Both the position numbers and the translations under genes were made by a program. Shown here one piece after another: positions 19,778 through 29,226 of a stretch of DNA of 64,000 nucleotides; the first letter of the stretch is position 1, and the number at the start of each line of letters is the position of its first letter. Under the pieces are notes generated by a model that was given only the letters and a program-made list of their open reading frames with translations, did no database searches and was not told the DNA's origin. The stretch is taken from NCBI GenBank assembly GCA_017506865.1, contig JAFCMP010000179.1:62001-126000 (forward strand), written 5' to 3'. This DNA is from Tribonema minus. Taxonomy: Eukaryota; Sar; Xanthophyceae; Tribonematales; Tribonemataceae.

Positions 19778-22681
19778 ATGACAAGTACACGTGAGGTTTC
19801 AGATCGAGACCTAATTTCGTTTGCTGCACTGGTAGCAGCACTGATCTGGCTGACGGTGCGACCGGTCACAATCCCATGTGTCAATTGCGACACCGGTGGC
19901 ATGTTCTACAAGTGCATGGACGGCACAGGCGCAGGTTCAGTCACATGTGAAGCGTACAGAGCGGGTAATGCAGCCATTGCTAGTGCGCGCAAAGGTGCGC
20001 TCACTGCAGGTGAGTATGCGAGGGAGCTGACAGTGTTCACAACAAAGCTGCCAGAGTACCTGAGCAAGTTTGCTGCGCTCATCAAGAGCAAGCTCATGAC
20101 TGCTGCTGCTGAAGTGTACGCACGGATGATTTCAGTCTCAGCCTACCTGAAAGCCAAGGTGGCAGAGATCGCCAAAGCAACGCTAACACCCATGTACGAC
20201 ACGTGGGCCGCATTCCATGATGCAGTCATCAAACCGCTGATAGCAGGAATGATCAAGTACGTCTTGCAACCTGTGACGAAAGCCATGGATGCAATCATTG
20301 CTTTTGTACATCTGGTGATGAAAGAGGTGGATGTTGTACTCGACGGAGGGGGCGAGATCGTCAGGAAAGCGTATGACGCAGTGTACCAGGCATCGGGAAC
20401 GCTATCTAAAACCATAGAAAGCATGTTGGTAAAAATTGCAGAACTGATCGAAAAGTTGGTGGCAGGTGTGCGAGGAGCCGTCAATACGGCGCTCGACACT
20501 GTCGTCAGTGGAGTAGAGACCTCAGTTAATCAAATAGGGAAGGGTGTTGAGCAGGCTTTGGATGGTGTTGAGAGCGGTATCAATGCTGCAGTGTCTGGAA
20601 CTGTCGGCAGCGCAACTGCTGCTGTCAACGCATCGACTAAAGCACTTGACGTAGTTGTAACAAGCACTGGAGACAAGCTCAACACAGCATTCACAAAGGT
20701 AACAGGTGGTGTGCAAGACAGTGTCAACGCAGTGGCAGGTGGGGTTCAGGACGCTGTCAACAATGTCGGCTCTAATGTTGTAGGAGGCATCGGCACCGTA
20801 ATTGATGAAACGGAGCAAGTTGTTAACAGCTTGAGTGATGGACTCGCCAGCTCCATAAATGCAATGATCGGGGTGATCAACAAGGATGTGAGCGGCAAGA
20901 TTGAGGCGACTGTAAACAGCTCTGCTACCGTCATCGAAAAGGCAGTCGACGCAGGTCTCACGCCGATACGATCAATCGCCAAGTCGATCAATAAGATTTC
21001 ATCATTAGAGCTGAAGTTGGGGGCGCTGGGGTCGCTTTATCCATTCATGTTCATTCCATATGTAAGGGAGCCGAATGGCGTGGACCTGCCGACTGTAGAC
21101 ATTCCCGACATTCCGACCGTTTCTATTCCGCATGTGAATATTCCTTCTGTCACATATAAGGTGCCTTCGACAGCGACAAAGAAGCCTCAAGGTGATGCAC
21201 GTGCTAGGCTGCTGGGCGCTATAGAAAGGGCTCAGAAGAACTGGAAAATCGCATCGGACTCGCAAACAGCATTGGGTGATAAGCCATTGCCTGCAGCAGC
21301 ACCTTCTACTCGCAAGAGCTATGCTTTCATGCCGAACAACCAGCCCACTCACCCACACGATTCAGAAGAGGACTTCACCTGGGCGACCACTCTGCTCGGA
21401 GAGTCCGTTCCATCCGCTGACCGCAGACCCCTAGGTATATCGTTTTGGAACAAGATCGGAAACGGGATCAAGAAAGCAGCAAAAGAGGTTGCTGATTTTG
21501 CTGAAGATACCGCGCAGAAAGCAGTTGAAGAAGCGAGAGATCTCGCACTAAAGGCAGCCAAACCATTGACTGATGCTATTCGAAAGCAAGCAGTAACAGA
21601 CAAGGCGGAGGCAGACAAGCGAGCTGCTCTGGACAGTGCTGCAGCAGTAGCCCGTGAGAATTCCGCAAAGAAGTCACTGACAGACAATGCGAAAACACAA
21701 GCCACCCTCAAGAAACAGTTGACTGATGCGAAAGCGGCGTCCGCTGCTGCACTGAAGGCACGCGCCGCTGCCAAAGCTGCAGTTTCAAGTGCAGACAAAG
21801 TCATTGATGGTGTCACATTACCACGAGTCAGCCTGACTGCCCCGGCTGTCAACTTGCAGCCGCCAGGATTGAAGGTGGACTGGCAAGTGAAACCCTTAGA
21901 CATCAAGACTCCCTCACTACAGGTGAAGATGAAGAGACCTCAGGTCAACTTTGAAATAGGCGACATCAGCGCTGAGGTCCCTAAAGTACCAAACATGCTG
22001 GATCCTATTGAAGTGGCTGTTGGTAAGCTTGGACAGCTTCTTTCAGACTTTCTCAAACCTGTCTGGGAAGCTTTAGGGGTGCTGTTTGCATATGTGAACA
22101 CTGTTGTTGCATCGGTGCTTCACTTCATCAGGGAGGAGATCAGCTGGGCAAAAATAAGGGATGGTGTATCCGCCATCTTCACAAGTTCTGCAGTGACAGT
22201 CGAGGATAAGATGCGTTGGCTCTGGCATGAAATTGCCGTACCATTGATGAAAGTGGTTGTGATGATGAAAGACAAGGTCATTGAGCTCACCAAGGTCTTC
22301 ATCGAGCTGGTGAAGGGATTGCTGGCTAACCTGAAAGAGAAAATCTACTCCTTGGCCGACACACTGTGGGTGAAGATAAGGCCGGTGCTCCGTGAGACTG
22401 CTGTGATTACTGCTGGTATTGGGACCTTTACATTCGCGTCCGTGGTCGACTGGCTGATCCCGCTGCCCATGTCGCTGACTACAAAAGTGTACGTCACGCT
22501 ACTGTTTACAGTTCTGGCACTGGTAGGTGCGCAATCGAAATTTGTTGTGGAACAAGTTTTGGGGCTGCTCAGGATGTGTCTGGTGCCGGTCATGTATGCT
22601 GACGAATGGTTTGATCAGTTTGCAAAATCAAGCACGTCCTGGATTGCTCGTACAGCTAAGGCAGTAGGAGGCAGCAGCTAG
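19778..22681 (+). CDS. 967-aa membrane protein with long amphipathic-helix repeats
   Basis: Starts at ATG 19778; an ATAAATTATTGCGC element lies ~20-32 nt upstream. Residues 10-30 are a hydrophobic signal anchor. The region ~90-400 is a continuous run of amphipathic 11-residue-like helix repeats (patterns such as GVQDSVNAVAGGVQDAVNNV) resembling apolipoprotein/perilipin-type lipid-surface or tape-measure helices. Residues ~420-450 form a Pro/Ile/Val ladder (VDLPTVDIPDIPTVSIPHV) that recurs at ~695-740 (LPRVSLTAPAVNLQPPG, IKTPSLQVKMKRPQVNF), likely a beta-helical or extended solenoid. An Ala/Lys helix lies between (560-690). The C terminus has membrane spans around 880-925. I know no named family. 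Coiled, membrane-anchored giants cluster here, which suits envelope/tegument proteins (inference). Confidence 0.82.
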   Translation: MTSTREVSDRDLISFAALVAALIWLTVRPVTIPCVNCDTGGMFYKCMDGTGAGSVTCEAYRAGNAAIASARKGALTAGEYARELTVFTTKLPEYLSKFAALIKSKLMTAAAEVYARMISVSAYLKAKVAEIAKATLTPMYDTWAAFHDAVIKPLIAGMIKYVLQPVTKAMDAIIAFVHLVMKEVDVVLDGGGEIVRKAYDAVYQASGTLSKTIESMLVKIAELIEKLVAGVRGAVNTALDTVVSGVETSVNQIGKGVEQALDGVESGINAAVSGTVGSATAAVNASTKALDVVVTSTGDKLNTAFTKVTGGVQDSVNAVAGGVQDAVNNVGSNVVGGIGTVIDETEQVVNSLSDGLASSINAMIGVINKDVSGKIEATVNSSATVIEKAVDAGLTPIRSIAKSINKISSLELKLGALGSLYPFMFIPYVREPNGVDLPTVDIPDIPTVSIPHVNIPSVTYKVPSTATKKPQGDARARLLGAIERAQKNWKIASDSQTALGDKPLPAAAPSTRKSYAFMPNNQPTHPHDSEEDFTWATTLLGESVPSADRRPLGISFWNKIGNGIKKAAKEVADFAEDTAQKAVEEARDLALKAAKPLTDAIRKQAVTDKAEADKRAALDSAAAVARENSAKKSLTDNAKTQATLKKQLTDAKAASAAALKARAAAKAAVSSADKVIDGVTLPRVSLTAPAVNLQPPGLKVDWQVKPLDIKTPSLQVKMKRPQVNFEIGDISAEVPKVPNMLDPIEVAVGKLGQLLSDFLKPVWEALGVLFAYVNTVVASVLHFIREEISWAKIRDGVSAIFTSSAVTVEDKMRWLWHEIAVPLMKVVVMMKDKVIELTKVFIELVKGLLANLKEKIYSLADTLWVKIRPVLRETAVITAGIGTFTFASVVDWLIPLPMSLTTKVYVTLLFTVLALVGAQSKFVVEQVLGLLRMCLVPVMYADEWFDQFAKSSTSWIARTAKAVGGSS

Positions 22682-22689
22682 ACGCTGCG

Positions 22690-22857
22690 TTAGCGTTGCA
22701 CTAGCGCACCATGTGTGATGGCCTGTGCAATATCTTGTTGGAGGTAGGAAGCACGGATCGAAATTTGTTGTGACTCTTTGTGCGTCTTCATCAGCAGCAG
22801 CCACACAAGTGAGCTCATGATCCAGAATCGAACAGTGACGCCATCAAGTGACAACAT
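22690..22857 (-). CDS. Possible small membrane protein (about 55 aa)
   Basis: The only ATG of the frame is at 22855-22857 (MLSLDGVTVRFW). One hydrophobic segment (FWIMSSLVWLLLM) is followed by a basic/Gln-rich tail. It is tail-to-tail with the 967-aa gene, 8 bp between stops. No clear upstream A/T motif is seen, so it may be a chance frame. Confidence 0.35.
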   Translation of the reverse strand: MLSLDGVTVRFWIMSSLVWLLLMKTHKESQQISIRASYLQQDIAQAITHGALVQR

Positions 22858-23099
22858 GTCTCGATTTACTACAAAGACCAATAGAAAATACTTCTTGAAG
22901 TGGCCTTGGTGATTGTCACTCCTCCCTCTGCTCAACTTTTGTGTGTCTTAGTATCAACTCAGTTTGTCTACACTATGAAGCCAGCATACTGCGCACAAGG
23001 GAAACCATGATGAGTTTGAGCAATTATGTAGGGCGAGCCTAACACAGCATCAGATTGTATCAACCTTCTGATCACACTTGCTGAACAACTCCTGAGGCT

Positions 23100-24440
23100 G
23101 CTCGGTCATGTAGGGAAACTTCGGTCCCAAAACCTGAAATATCTCTCAGACTGATCTCAGCCTGCTGTTTTGATGTGTCTGCAACAATTAAATGCAGTTT
23201 ACGAAAATCTAGCGAGCGTCGTACTGACCCCATTTAGGGTCAGCCTCTGAAAAAAACTTTTCTGGCAGACTCGCAGTCTCAAATTTCAAGCATGGCGTTA
23301 GGCGCTAGGCGGTTGGTGCAGGCAGGCACCACGAGCCGCAAACGCCTGCATAATTGAGCAGGCCATCTCGCTCACTGAACGCATCGATCAAGCACCCTAC
23401 TGCGCCTAGCAATTAGGCGCACGTTTCGTAGGCATTGAGCCCCCTTAAAAGTGAATTAAGGTGTATCAGCTGCAGTGCCACAGCTGAAGCTTTGATCTAA
23501 CACCCTACTGCGCCTAGCAATCCATGTAAGCTATACAGTGAGGGTGAACACGGTGAGAACATATGTTATGGTGGGGAGCAAGTTCTAAATGAAAATCAGA
23601 CTGCACTACACTGCTGATCACCTGGTCAAGCACTCCTGAGCCTACTTCAGTCTGACACTGGATGGGCACATTGTGCTTGGACATTAATATAAGTGTTGGG
23701 TCATGTAGGGCAAACTTCGGTCCCAAAACCTGAAATATCTCTCAGACTGATCTCAGCCTGCTGTTTCGATGTGTCTGCAACAATTAAATGCAGTTTACGA
23801 AAATCTAGCGAGCGTCGTACTGACCCCATTTAGGGTCAGCCTCTGAAAAAAACTTTTCTGGCAGACTCGCAGTCTCAAATTTCAAGCATGGCGTTAGGCG
23901 CTAGGCGGTTGGTGCAGGCAGGCACCACGAGCCGCAAACGCCTGCATAATTGAGCAGGCCATCTCGCTCACTGAACGCATCGATCAAGCACCCTACTGCG
24001 CCTAGCAATTAGGCGCACGTTTCGTAGGCATTGAGCCCCCTTAAAAGTGAATTAAGGTGTATCAGCTGCAGTGCCACAGCTGAAGCTTTGATCTAACACC
24101 CTACTGCGCCTAGCAATCCATGTAAGCTATACAGTGAGGTTGAACACGGTGAGAACATATGGTGGGGAGCAAGTTCTAAATCAAAATCAGACTGCGCTAC
24201 ACTGCTGATCACCTGGTCAAGCACTCCTGAGCCTGCTTCAGTCTGACACTGGATGGGCACATTGTGCTTGGACATTAATATAAGTGCTGGGTCATGTAGG
24301 GAAAACTTGAGCCCCAAAACCTGAAATGTATCTCGCACTGATCTCAGCCTGCTGTTTCGATGTGTCTGCAACAATTAAATGCAGTTTACGAAAATCTAGC
24401 GAGCGTCGTACTGACCCCATTTAGGGTCAGCCTCTGAAAA
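23100..24440. repeat. Three direct repeats of about 593 bp
   Basis: Sequence beginning GGTCATGTAGGG (near 23105, 23698 and 24290) repeats with a period of 591-594 bp and only a few differences. Each copy contains the dispersed core element (copies at 23198, 23794, 24385), a GCGTTAGGCGCTAGGCGG block and two ACTGCGCCTAGCAAT motifs. No gene is supported; the short minus-strand frames at 23514 and 24093 recur because of the repetition. Confidence 0.9.
23198..23250 (+). repeat. Dispersed core element, copy 1
   Basis: A ~53-bp core starting TTTACGAAAATCTAGCGAGC and ending in the inverted repeat GACCC-CATTTA-GGGTC, then AGCCTCTGA. Nine copies occur in the window: 23198, 23794, 24385, 48312, 48815, 49176, 49489, 49850 on the plus strand and 33660-33710 on the minus strand. 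Confidence 0.9.
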
Positions 24441-24559
24441 AAACTTTTCTGGCAGACTCGCAGTCTCAAATTTCAAGCATGGCGTTAGGCGCTAGGCGGT
24501 TGGTGCAGGCAGGCACCACGAGCCGCAAACGCCTGCATAATTGAACAGGCCATCTCGCT

Positions 24560-25480
24560 CACTGAACGCATCGATCAATCACCCTACTGCGCCTAGCAGT
24601 TAGGCGCGCGTTTCGTAGGCATTGAGCCCCCTTGAAAGTGAACCAAGGTATATCAGCTGCAGTGCCACAGCTGAAGCTTTGATCCAACACCCTACTGCGC
24701 CTAGCAGTTAGGCGCGCATTTCGTAGGCATTGAGCCCCCTGACAAGTGCATCAAGGTGTATCAGCTGCAGAGACACAGCTGAAGCTTTGATCCAACACCC
24801 TACTGCGCCTGGCAATCAGGCGCGCGCTTCGCATGCATTGAGCCTCCTTGAATGTGAACCAAGGTGCATCAGCTGCAGTGACGCCGCTGAAGCTTTGATC
24901 CAACACCCCACTGCGCCTAGCAACTAAGCGCGCGCTTCGTATGCGTTGAGCCCCCAGGATTTTGAACCAACACAGACAGGGTACATTTTGCGACGCTGCC
25001 CAGGATTTTGAACCAACACAGACAGGGTACATTTTGCGACGCTGTGACGCTGCTGAAGCTTTGATCCAATATACCCTACTGCGCCTAGCAATTAGGCGCG
25101 CGTTTCGTATGCATTGAGCCCCCTTTGAATGTGAACCAAGGTATATCAGCTGCTGCAGTGACACCACTGAAACTTTGATCAAACACCCTACTGCGCCTAC
25201 CTATTAGGCGCGCGTTTCGTATAAAGTCAGCCCTCTGGACTTCCAACCAAGATAGACAGAGTGCATAATGCAAATGCAGTGACGCCGTTGAAGGTTGAGC
25301 AAAACACCCTACTGCGCCTAGCAATTAGGCGCGCCTAACGTGTGACCTAAGCCGCCTTGCTGTACAGCCGAGGTATACTATCTGCCTACTAAGCCTGCAG
25401 TGACGCTGCTGAATGTGCATCAAACACCCTACTGCGCCTACCTATTAGGCGCGCCATTCGTGTGCACGAAGCCCCCATGA
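24560..25480. repeat. Tandem repeats of ~105-120 bp with a GCGCCTA/TAGGCGC palindrome
   Basis: Units begin near ACCCTACTGCGCCTAGCA (24589, 24697, 24802, 24910, 25078, 25193, 25313, 25433). Most contain the stem-loop GCGCCTA-GCAAT-TAGGCGC, followed by a TTCGTATGCATTGAGCC-like block and CAGCTGCAGTGACGC...GAAGCTTTGATC. The same unit is embedded twice in each 593-bp repeat to the left. A 51-bp segment (CAGGATTTTGAACC...) near 24955 is tandemly doubled. Copies diverge rightwards. Function unknown; palindrome-bearing tandem repeats can be replication or recombination sites. Confidence 0.88.
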
Positions 25481-25857
25481 CTTTGAACCAGGTGACGCAC
25501 CTGAGCCATATCGGACGCCCCGGTGCCTATGGTTTAGGCAGGCTTTCCCTGACTCTCTTGCCCCCCCTGTCCACCATGAAGAAATTTTAGCAGCCACAGC
25601 TTCTCTAGTCTCAGTTCCGATTGCATAGCACGTATCGCCTAGGCGAGGCAGATGAAGGTCTGGCTCAGTTTCCTAGATTTCCGGCGTGTCTTACTTCTTG
25701 CTCGTCTATCGTGACACCTGCACCCAACACGAGTTGACACTCGCTCAACCCCCGTGATAGCCCCTTTTAGTCTGGAACAAAACAAGATATGTTCTGATGT
25801 CCTTTGCTTCCACGCAACCGCAAAGTAGGTGGCACAACAGAGTGGCACAGAGCTGTC

Positions 25858-27813
25858 ATGGAGGACAGCAGGAAGAGAACGACGTACTACAGGCTGGAAT
25901 ATGAGCTGAGCAGACCTACGCCAGATGCTCAGGCTCAAATAATCGAGGCTGCGTGCAGCGTGGAGAACACAGCTACTGCGGTGGCAGGTGAAGGCAACTC
26001 TGTGATCATACGCATGAAGCAGCAGAGAAGCTGCGAGACTCACTTTCGACTGACTAAACAGGCTTTGATAGCCATGGACGCCACATCAATTCACTGCACC
26101 ACGGCTACACCTGTGTCCGCATCCAAGCCGATTTCTTCAGTCTCCACGTCTACATCACTGGTGCCATCTGCGCGTCAGGCGCAGGCTATGCTCTATATTG
26201 ACCAGGATATCGCCAGCGCCCTATCAGAGAACCGCATGCATCAGTATGTGGAACTGGGCCAGCGGCAGCAGTGGGGCGGGTACATTGTGAAGCTGCAACT
26301 CATACCACAGAGCTTTGGAGTCGCTGCCCGGCCAGTCTGTGGTGCTGGCTGGCTCATTCACAACATCGAGTACCTTAATATACTCACCCACACAGTAAGC
26401 GACGCCAAGAGAATGATGGAATCGAAAGCTCGTTTCGAGGAGGAGCAACGCCGTCGCCGAGCTGAAAATGGGCACATGGAGGACGACGATGCCTTCAACA
26501 ATATTGAGCCGGGATGGATTTATGGAGGTGATCAGGAGGCTATAAGCGGGCTTCACAACCCTCTTTGGCGCTCGTTCACCAAGGATGACTATGTGCCATT
26601 TTGTCAGCGTGTACGCGCCGCCGTCTCAACCCACATGGGCAGCACTGTCGAGGCAACAGCCATCGTTATGGCAGCACGGCAGGCACCTCTAGCACCGTAC
26701 TTTTACCTATATGTCAAAACGGCCAAGCCGACGCTGACTGCGCTGCATACATTTCTGCAAAACCTGAGCCAGGTGCTCAGAGTTTCCAACTGCGCACCGC
26801 CGTGCATGAAAATCGAAGTGCCCTTGCCTCCCCCCAAGCAAGACCTGAACAACATGACCAAGTACTCAAGCGCGGTGGTGACATTGGATGGAATGCTGAC
26901 AGCGTGGCCGCTAGCAACAGACTTTGAGGTGCCTCTTATTGCCTTTCAAGGTGGCACCACTTCCGCCAACAGCACACTCCTACGCCATCTCGCAGAACAC
27001 GCTGTGGCTCACATTGTTGACGCTTACTGCTCACGAGACCCGCAGCGTTTGGCATTGTCACTGGTGAACACTCTGCCAGGCGCTAGAGGCCCGATGCGCG
27101 CATACCGTGCACTGGAGGACGTGGTCAGCGATGGCGGTGGCAGCGATGTGATGCAAGCAAAATTGGAGGCGTTCCGGTGCACCGAGGTGGAGGAGGACCT
27201 GCTGTGCATCCAGCAGCGGCGGCAGAGGCTAGAGGTGCTGCGTCAGCAGGAGCTGGAGCAGCTGCATATGGATGCATCACAGCGTGAGCAGGAGCTGGAG
27301 AGCAAGGGAGCACAACTGCAACAGCGATATGCACGCAAGCAGCAGGAAATGTGCACAATGCAGAGCCAACTCAAGGAGCTGGACGAGCGTCAGTCGTCAA
27401 TGGCGGTGCGGCGGCGAGATGCCATTGAGGCCATTGAGTTGAGCGAGGGGGCATGGGAACAGGACTTTGTCAAGTTGCGGACTCAGTATGCTGCTCTGTT
27501 AAGTGAGGCGAAAGATGCTGTTTGGACAGCAGAGATTAACTTCGGCCGGTGGAACAGCAGGGCACAACAGCTGCGTGCACAATATCAGCAAACCTCTGCA
27601 CTTCGACAGCAGCTGCGAAGCATGACTCGGCAGCTTGAGCAGCTACAAGATGCATCCGCAACTTTGCAGCGCAAGTGCCGTACTGCGCTAGATGAGCAAT
27701 TGAAGATGGATGTTGATATTGCAATGTCAGACTCAGATATCGAAGAGCAATTCAAAGTGCTTCAAGGGCAGATGAATGAGCTCGGGTACAATCTTCTTGT
27801 CACGAAGAAGTGA
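25858..27813 (+). CDS. Coiled-coil protein of unknown function
   Basis: The frame is open from 25804, but the first ATG is 25858 (MEDSRKRTTYY), giving 651 aa. The N-terminal ~420 residues look globular and contain a charged insert (RFEEEQRRRRAENGHMEDDD). From about 440 to 640 there is a long heptad-rich coiled coil (RRQRLEVLRQQELEQLHMD..., Glu/Gln/Arg-rich). I find no catalytic motif. It is the first gene after the palindromic repeats and is followed closely by the MYND-type gene on the same strand. A scaffold or filament-like protein is likely; whether host or viral is undecided. Confidence 0.75.
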   Translation: MEDSRKRTTYYRLEYELSRPTPDAQAQIIEAACSVENTATAVAGEGNSVIIRMKQQRSCETHFRLTKQALIAMDATSIHCTTATPVSASKPISSVSTSTSLVPSARQAQAMLYIDQDIASALSENRMHQYVELGQRQQWGGYIVKLQLIPQSFGVAARPVCGAGWLIHNIEYLNILTHTVSDAKRMMESKARFEEEQRRRRAENGHMEDDDAFNNIEPGWIYGGDQEAISGLHNPLWRSFTKDDYVPFCQRVRAAVSTHMGSTVEATAIVMAARQAPLAPYFYLYVKTAKPTLTALHTFLQNLSQVLRVSNCAPPCMKIEVPLPPPKQDLNNMTKYSSAVVTLDGMLTAWPLATDFEVPLIAFQGGTTSANSTLLRHLAEHAVAHIVDAYCSRDPQRLALSLVNTLPGARGPMRAYRALEDVVSDGGGSDVMQAKLEAFRCTEVEEDLLCIQQRRQRLEVLRQQELEQLHMDASQREQELESKGAQLQQRYARKQQEMCTMQSQLKELDERQSSMAVRRRDAIEAIELSEGAWEQDFVKLRTQYAALLSEAKDAVWTAEINFGRWNSRAQQLRAQYQQTSALRQQLRSMTRQLEQLQDASATLQRKCRTALDEQLKMDVDIAMSDSDIEEQFKVLQGQMNELGYNLLVTKK

Positions 27814-27857
27814 AAGGTGCGCACAGTTGTCAAGTCACATGATGCGGTATTGCTTTA

Positions 27858-28460
27858 ATGCACCCCGACTCCTCACACACTCTCTGGTGCGTAATGTGGT
27901 CTTGCGTGTGCTTTCTGAGGTGCTGCTCCCTGTACTTTTTTGTGTGTTACATGCAAGGCAGGATGAGCTCAATCCAGATGAGGTTGGATGGCATAGCAGA
28001 CCTGTCTGACACCGAGATTGTACAGCTCTTTTTCGATGTGTCTCAGATCCGTGATGCAAGGGCTGTAGTCTACGTGTACGACAAGATGCGTGCGCGCCGC
28101 ATTTCACTGTCAGAACAGATCAAACAGGCAATGAGGAGGGTTGAGGCAGACAGAGGCTTAGGGTTAGTAACCCTAAGTAACCCTAAGTGTGGCGAGGGCG
28201 TCTTTAAAGGCTGGACGGTCGACCTATCCACTGCCAATACAGCCGGAGCTTTGGGCGAGGCACGCAGCGTGGTGGACAGGTTGCCGGTGAGGGTTTGCTC
28301 TAGAGTGGGGTGTGGCGCTGCCGCCACGGAATCGTGCGGCAAGTGTAGAGGTACACGATGTTGCTCCAAGGAGTGTCAGACCATCGACTGGCCCACTCAC
28401 AATAAGGGTGTGTGTGCCATTGTCGCGGCCATGCGGGATTCCAACATCCACGCCGCTTGA
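27858..28460 (+). CDS. MYND-type zinc-finger member of a local multigene family
   Basis: 200 aa from ATG 27858; a later Met (near 27951, MQGRMSS) aligns better with the paralogue at 28666 and may be the true start. The N-terminal family domain carries RDARAVVYVYDKMRARRISL...MRRVEADRG, matched by the genes at 28666 and ~30155-30415. The C terminus is a MYND zinc finger: CSRVGCGAAATESCGKC...CCSKECQTIDWPTHNKGVC, with spacing suited to two zinc ions. Family knowledge: MYND fingers mediate protein-protein interaction, often in transcriptional corepression. Between the domains lies an insertion of telomere-like sequence (28157-28187) that keeps the frame open. The DNA-binding-like C-terminal domain of the paralogue at 28666 is absent, so this is a domain-swapped family member. 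Confidence 0.72.
   Translation: MHPDSSHTLWCVMWSCVCFLRCCSLYFFVCYMQGRMSSIQMRLDGIADLSDTEIVQLFFDVSQIRDARAVVYVYDKMRARRISLSEQIKQAMRRVEADRGLGLVTLSNPKCGEGVFKGWTVDLSTANTAGALGEARSVVDRLPVRVCSRVGCGAAATESCGKCRGTRCCSKECQTIDWPTHNKGVCAIVAAMRDSNIHAA
28157..28187. repeat. Telomere-like palindrome inside a coding sequence
   Basis: CTTAGGGTTA and its exact complement TAACCCTAAG flank a single G, followed by a second direct TAACCCTAAG. TTAGGG is a common eukaryotic telomere unit. It lies exactly where the family's conserved EADRGRT stretch ends, within the MYND gene. Confidence 0.85.
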
Positions 28461-28637
28461 AGTAATGTGTGTGCAGACAGACCGACACACACAGCGCACC
28501 GCACCGCTCTTGCCATGATCGCTCTACACGTACATGTTGATGGAGCGGCGGCATTCGGTTCACAGCACATTTCGGCGCTTGAGTGTCGTGCAATTTCCAA
28601 AGATACGTTCAAGTGACGCGCGAGCTGTACAATACAA

Positions 28638-28651
28638 GAATATTATGTTAC
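28638..28651 (+). promoter_or_regulatory. A/T-rich upstream motif of the gene at 28666
   Basis: GAATATTATGTTAC ends ~15 nt before the ATG at 28666 and resembles elements preceding other intronless genes in the window. Confidence 0.35.
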
Positions 28652-28665
28652 TTCTTGGATAAAAC

Positions 28666-29145
28666 ATGCAGAACTCCATCGACAGGGCCTCTGAACTGCC
28701 AGATGCCGAGCTGTGTGAGTTGTTGTGTCAGATAACTTCGACACGCGACGCTTCAACGACAGTGTATGTTTACGACATCATTAAGTCTCGAAAGCTAGAA
28801 ATTTCTAACAGGATGAAGCAGTGTCTGAGGCATGTAGAATCTGATCGAGGACGGACGGCATCGAGTTTCTCCATCCCGTTCTCGGCCCGTCGCACATTGG
28901 AGCCATCTCGTCGAATTCACAAAATTTGCAAAGGCTTCAGGGTATCGGAGAGGAACGACGCAGCATCTCAGCATGTGGAGAAGGCAATCGATTGGGTACT
29001 AGCGCAACCGCCCGGATCGGTGGACGCTCGTACGAGCGCCGGCGCCAGGATCAAGACTGCGAAGCGACTGACTTCAGTTCTGGGTGTGAATTTGGAGACG
29101 GCGCGCGGCGTCGTCACATCCTTGAAGCGGCGAAACGTGCTCTGA
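28666..29145 (+). CDS. Two-domain member of the local multigene family, complete copy
   Basis: 159 aa from ATG 28666. The N-terminal domain (1-62) carries DAELCELLCQITSTRDAS...VYVYDIIKSRKLEI...LRHVESDRGRT. The C-terminal domain (about 100-159) carries VEKAIDWVLAQPPGSVDARTS...AKRLTSVLGVNLETARGVV.SLKRRNVL, probably a compact helical, possibly winged-helix-like fold. This is the only member here with both domains intact and co-linear. Fragments at 30155-30415, 30475-30671 and 33790-33968 match one domain or the other. The basic C-terminal helix suggests nucleic-acid binding (inference). I do not recognise a named family. Confidence 0.7.
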   Translation: MQNSIDRASELPDAELCELLCQITSTRDASTTVYVYDIIKSRKLEISNRMKQCLRHVESDRGRTASSFSIPFSARRTLEPSRRIHKICKGFRVSERNDAASQHVEKAIDWVLAQPPGSVDARTSAGARIKTAKRLTSVLGVNLETARGVVTSLKRRNVL

Positions 29146-29226
29146 TTTTAGAACGCTCAACCAGCTGTCGTTTAAATATACCAACTTTTGTAAAGTGGGA
29201 ATACACATTCACAACCCTGAAATAAG

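Noticed and set aside
23390..25480. CRISPR-like array (regular ~115-bp units with palindromes)
   Set aside because: The spacers between palindromes are themselves repeated, not unique, and the setting is eukaryotic; it is tandem satellite DNA.
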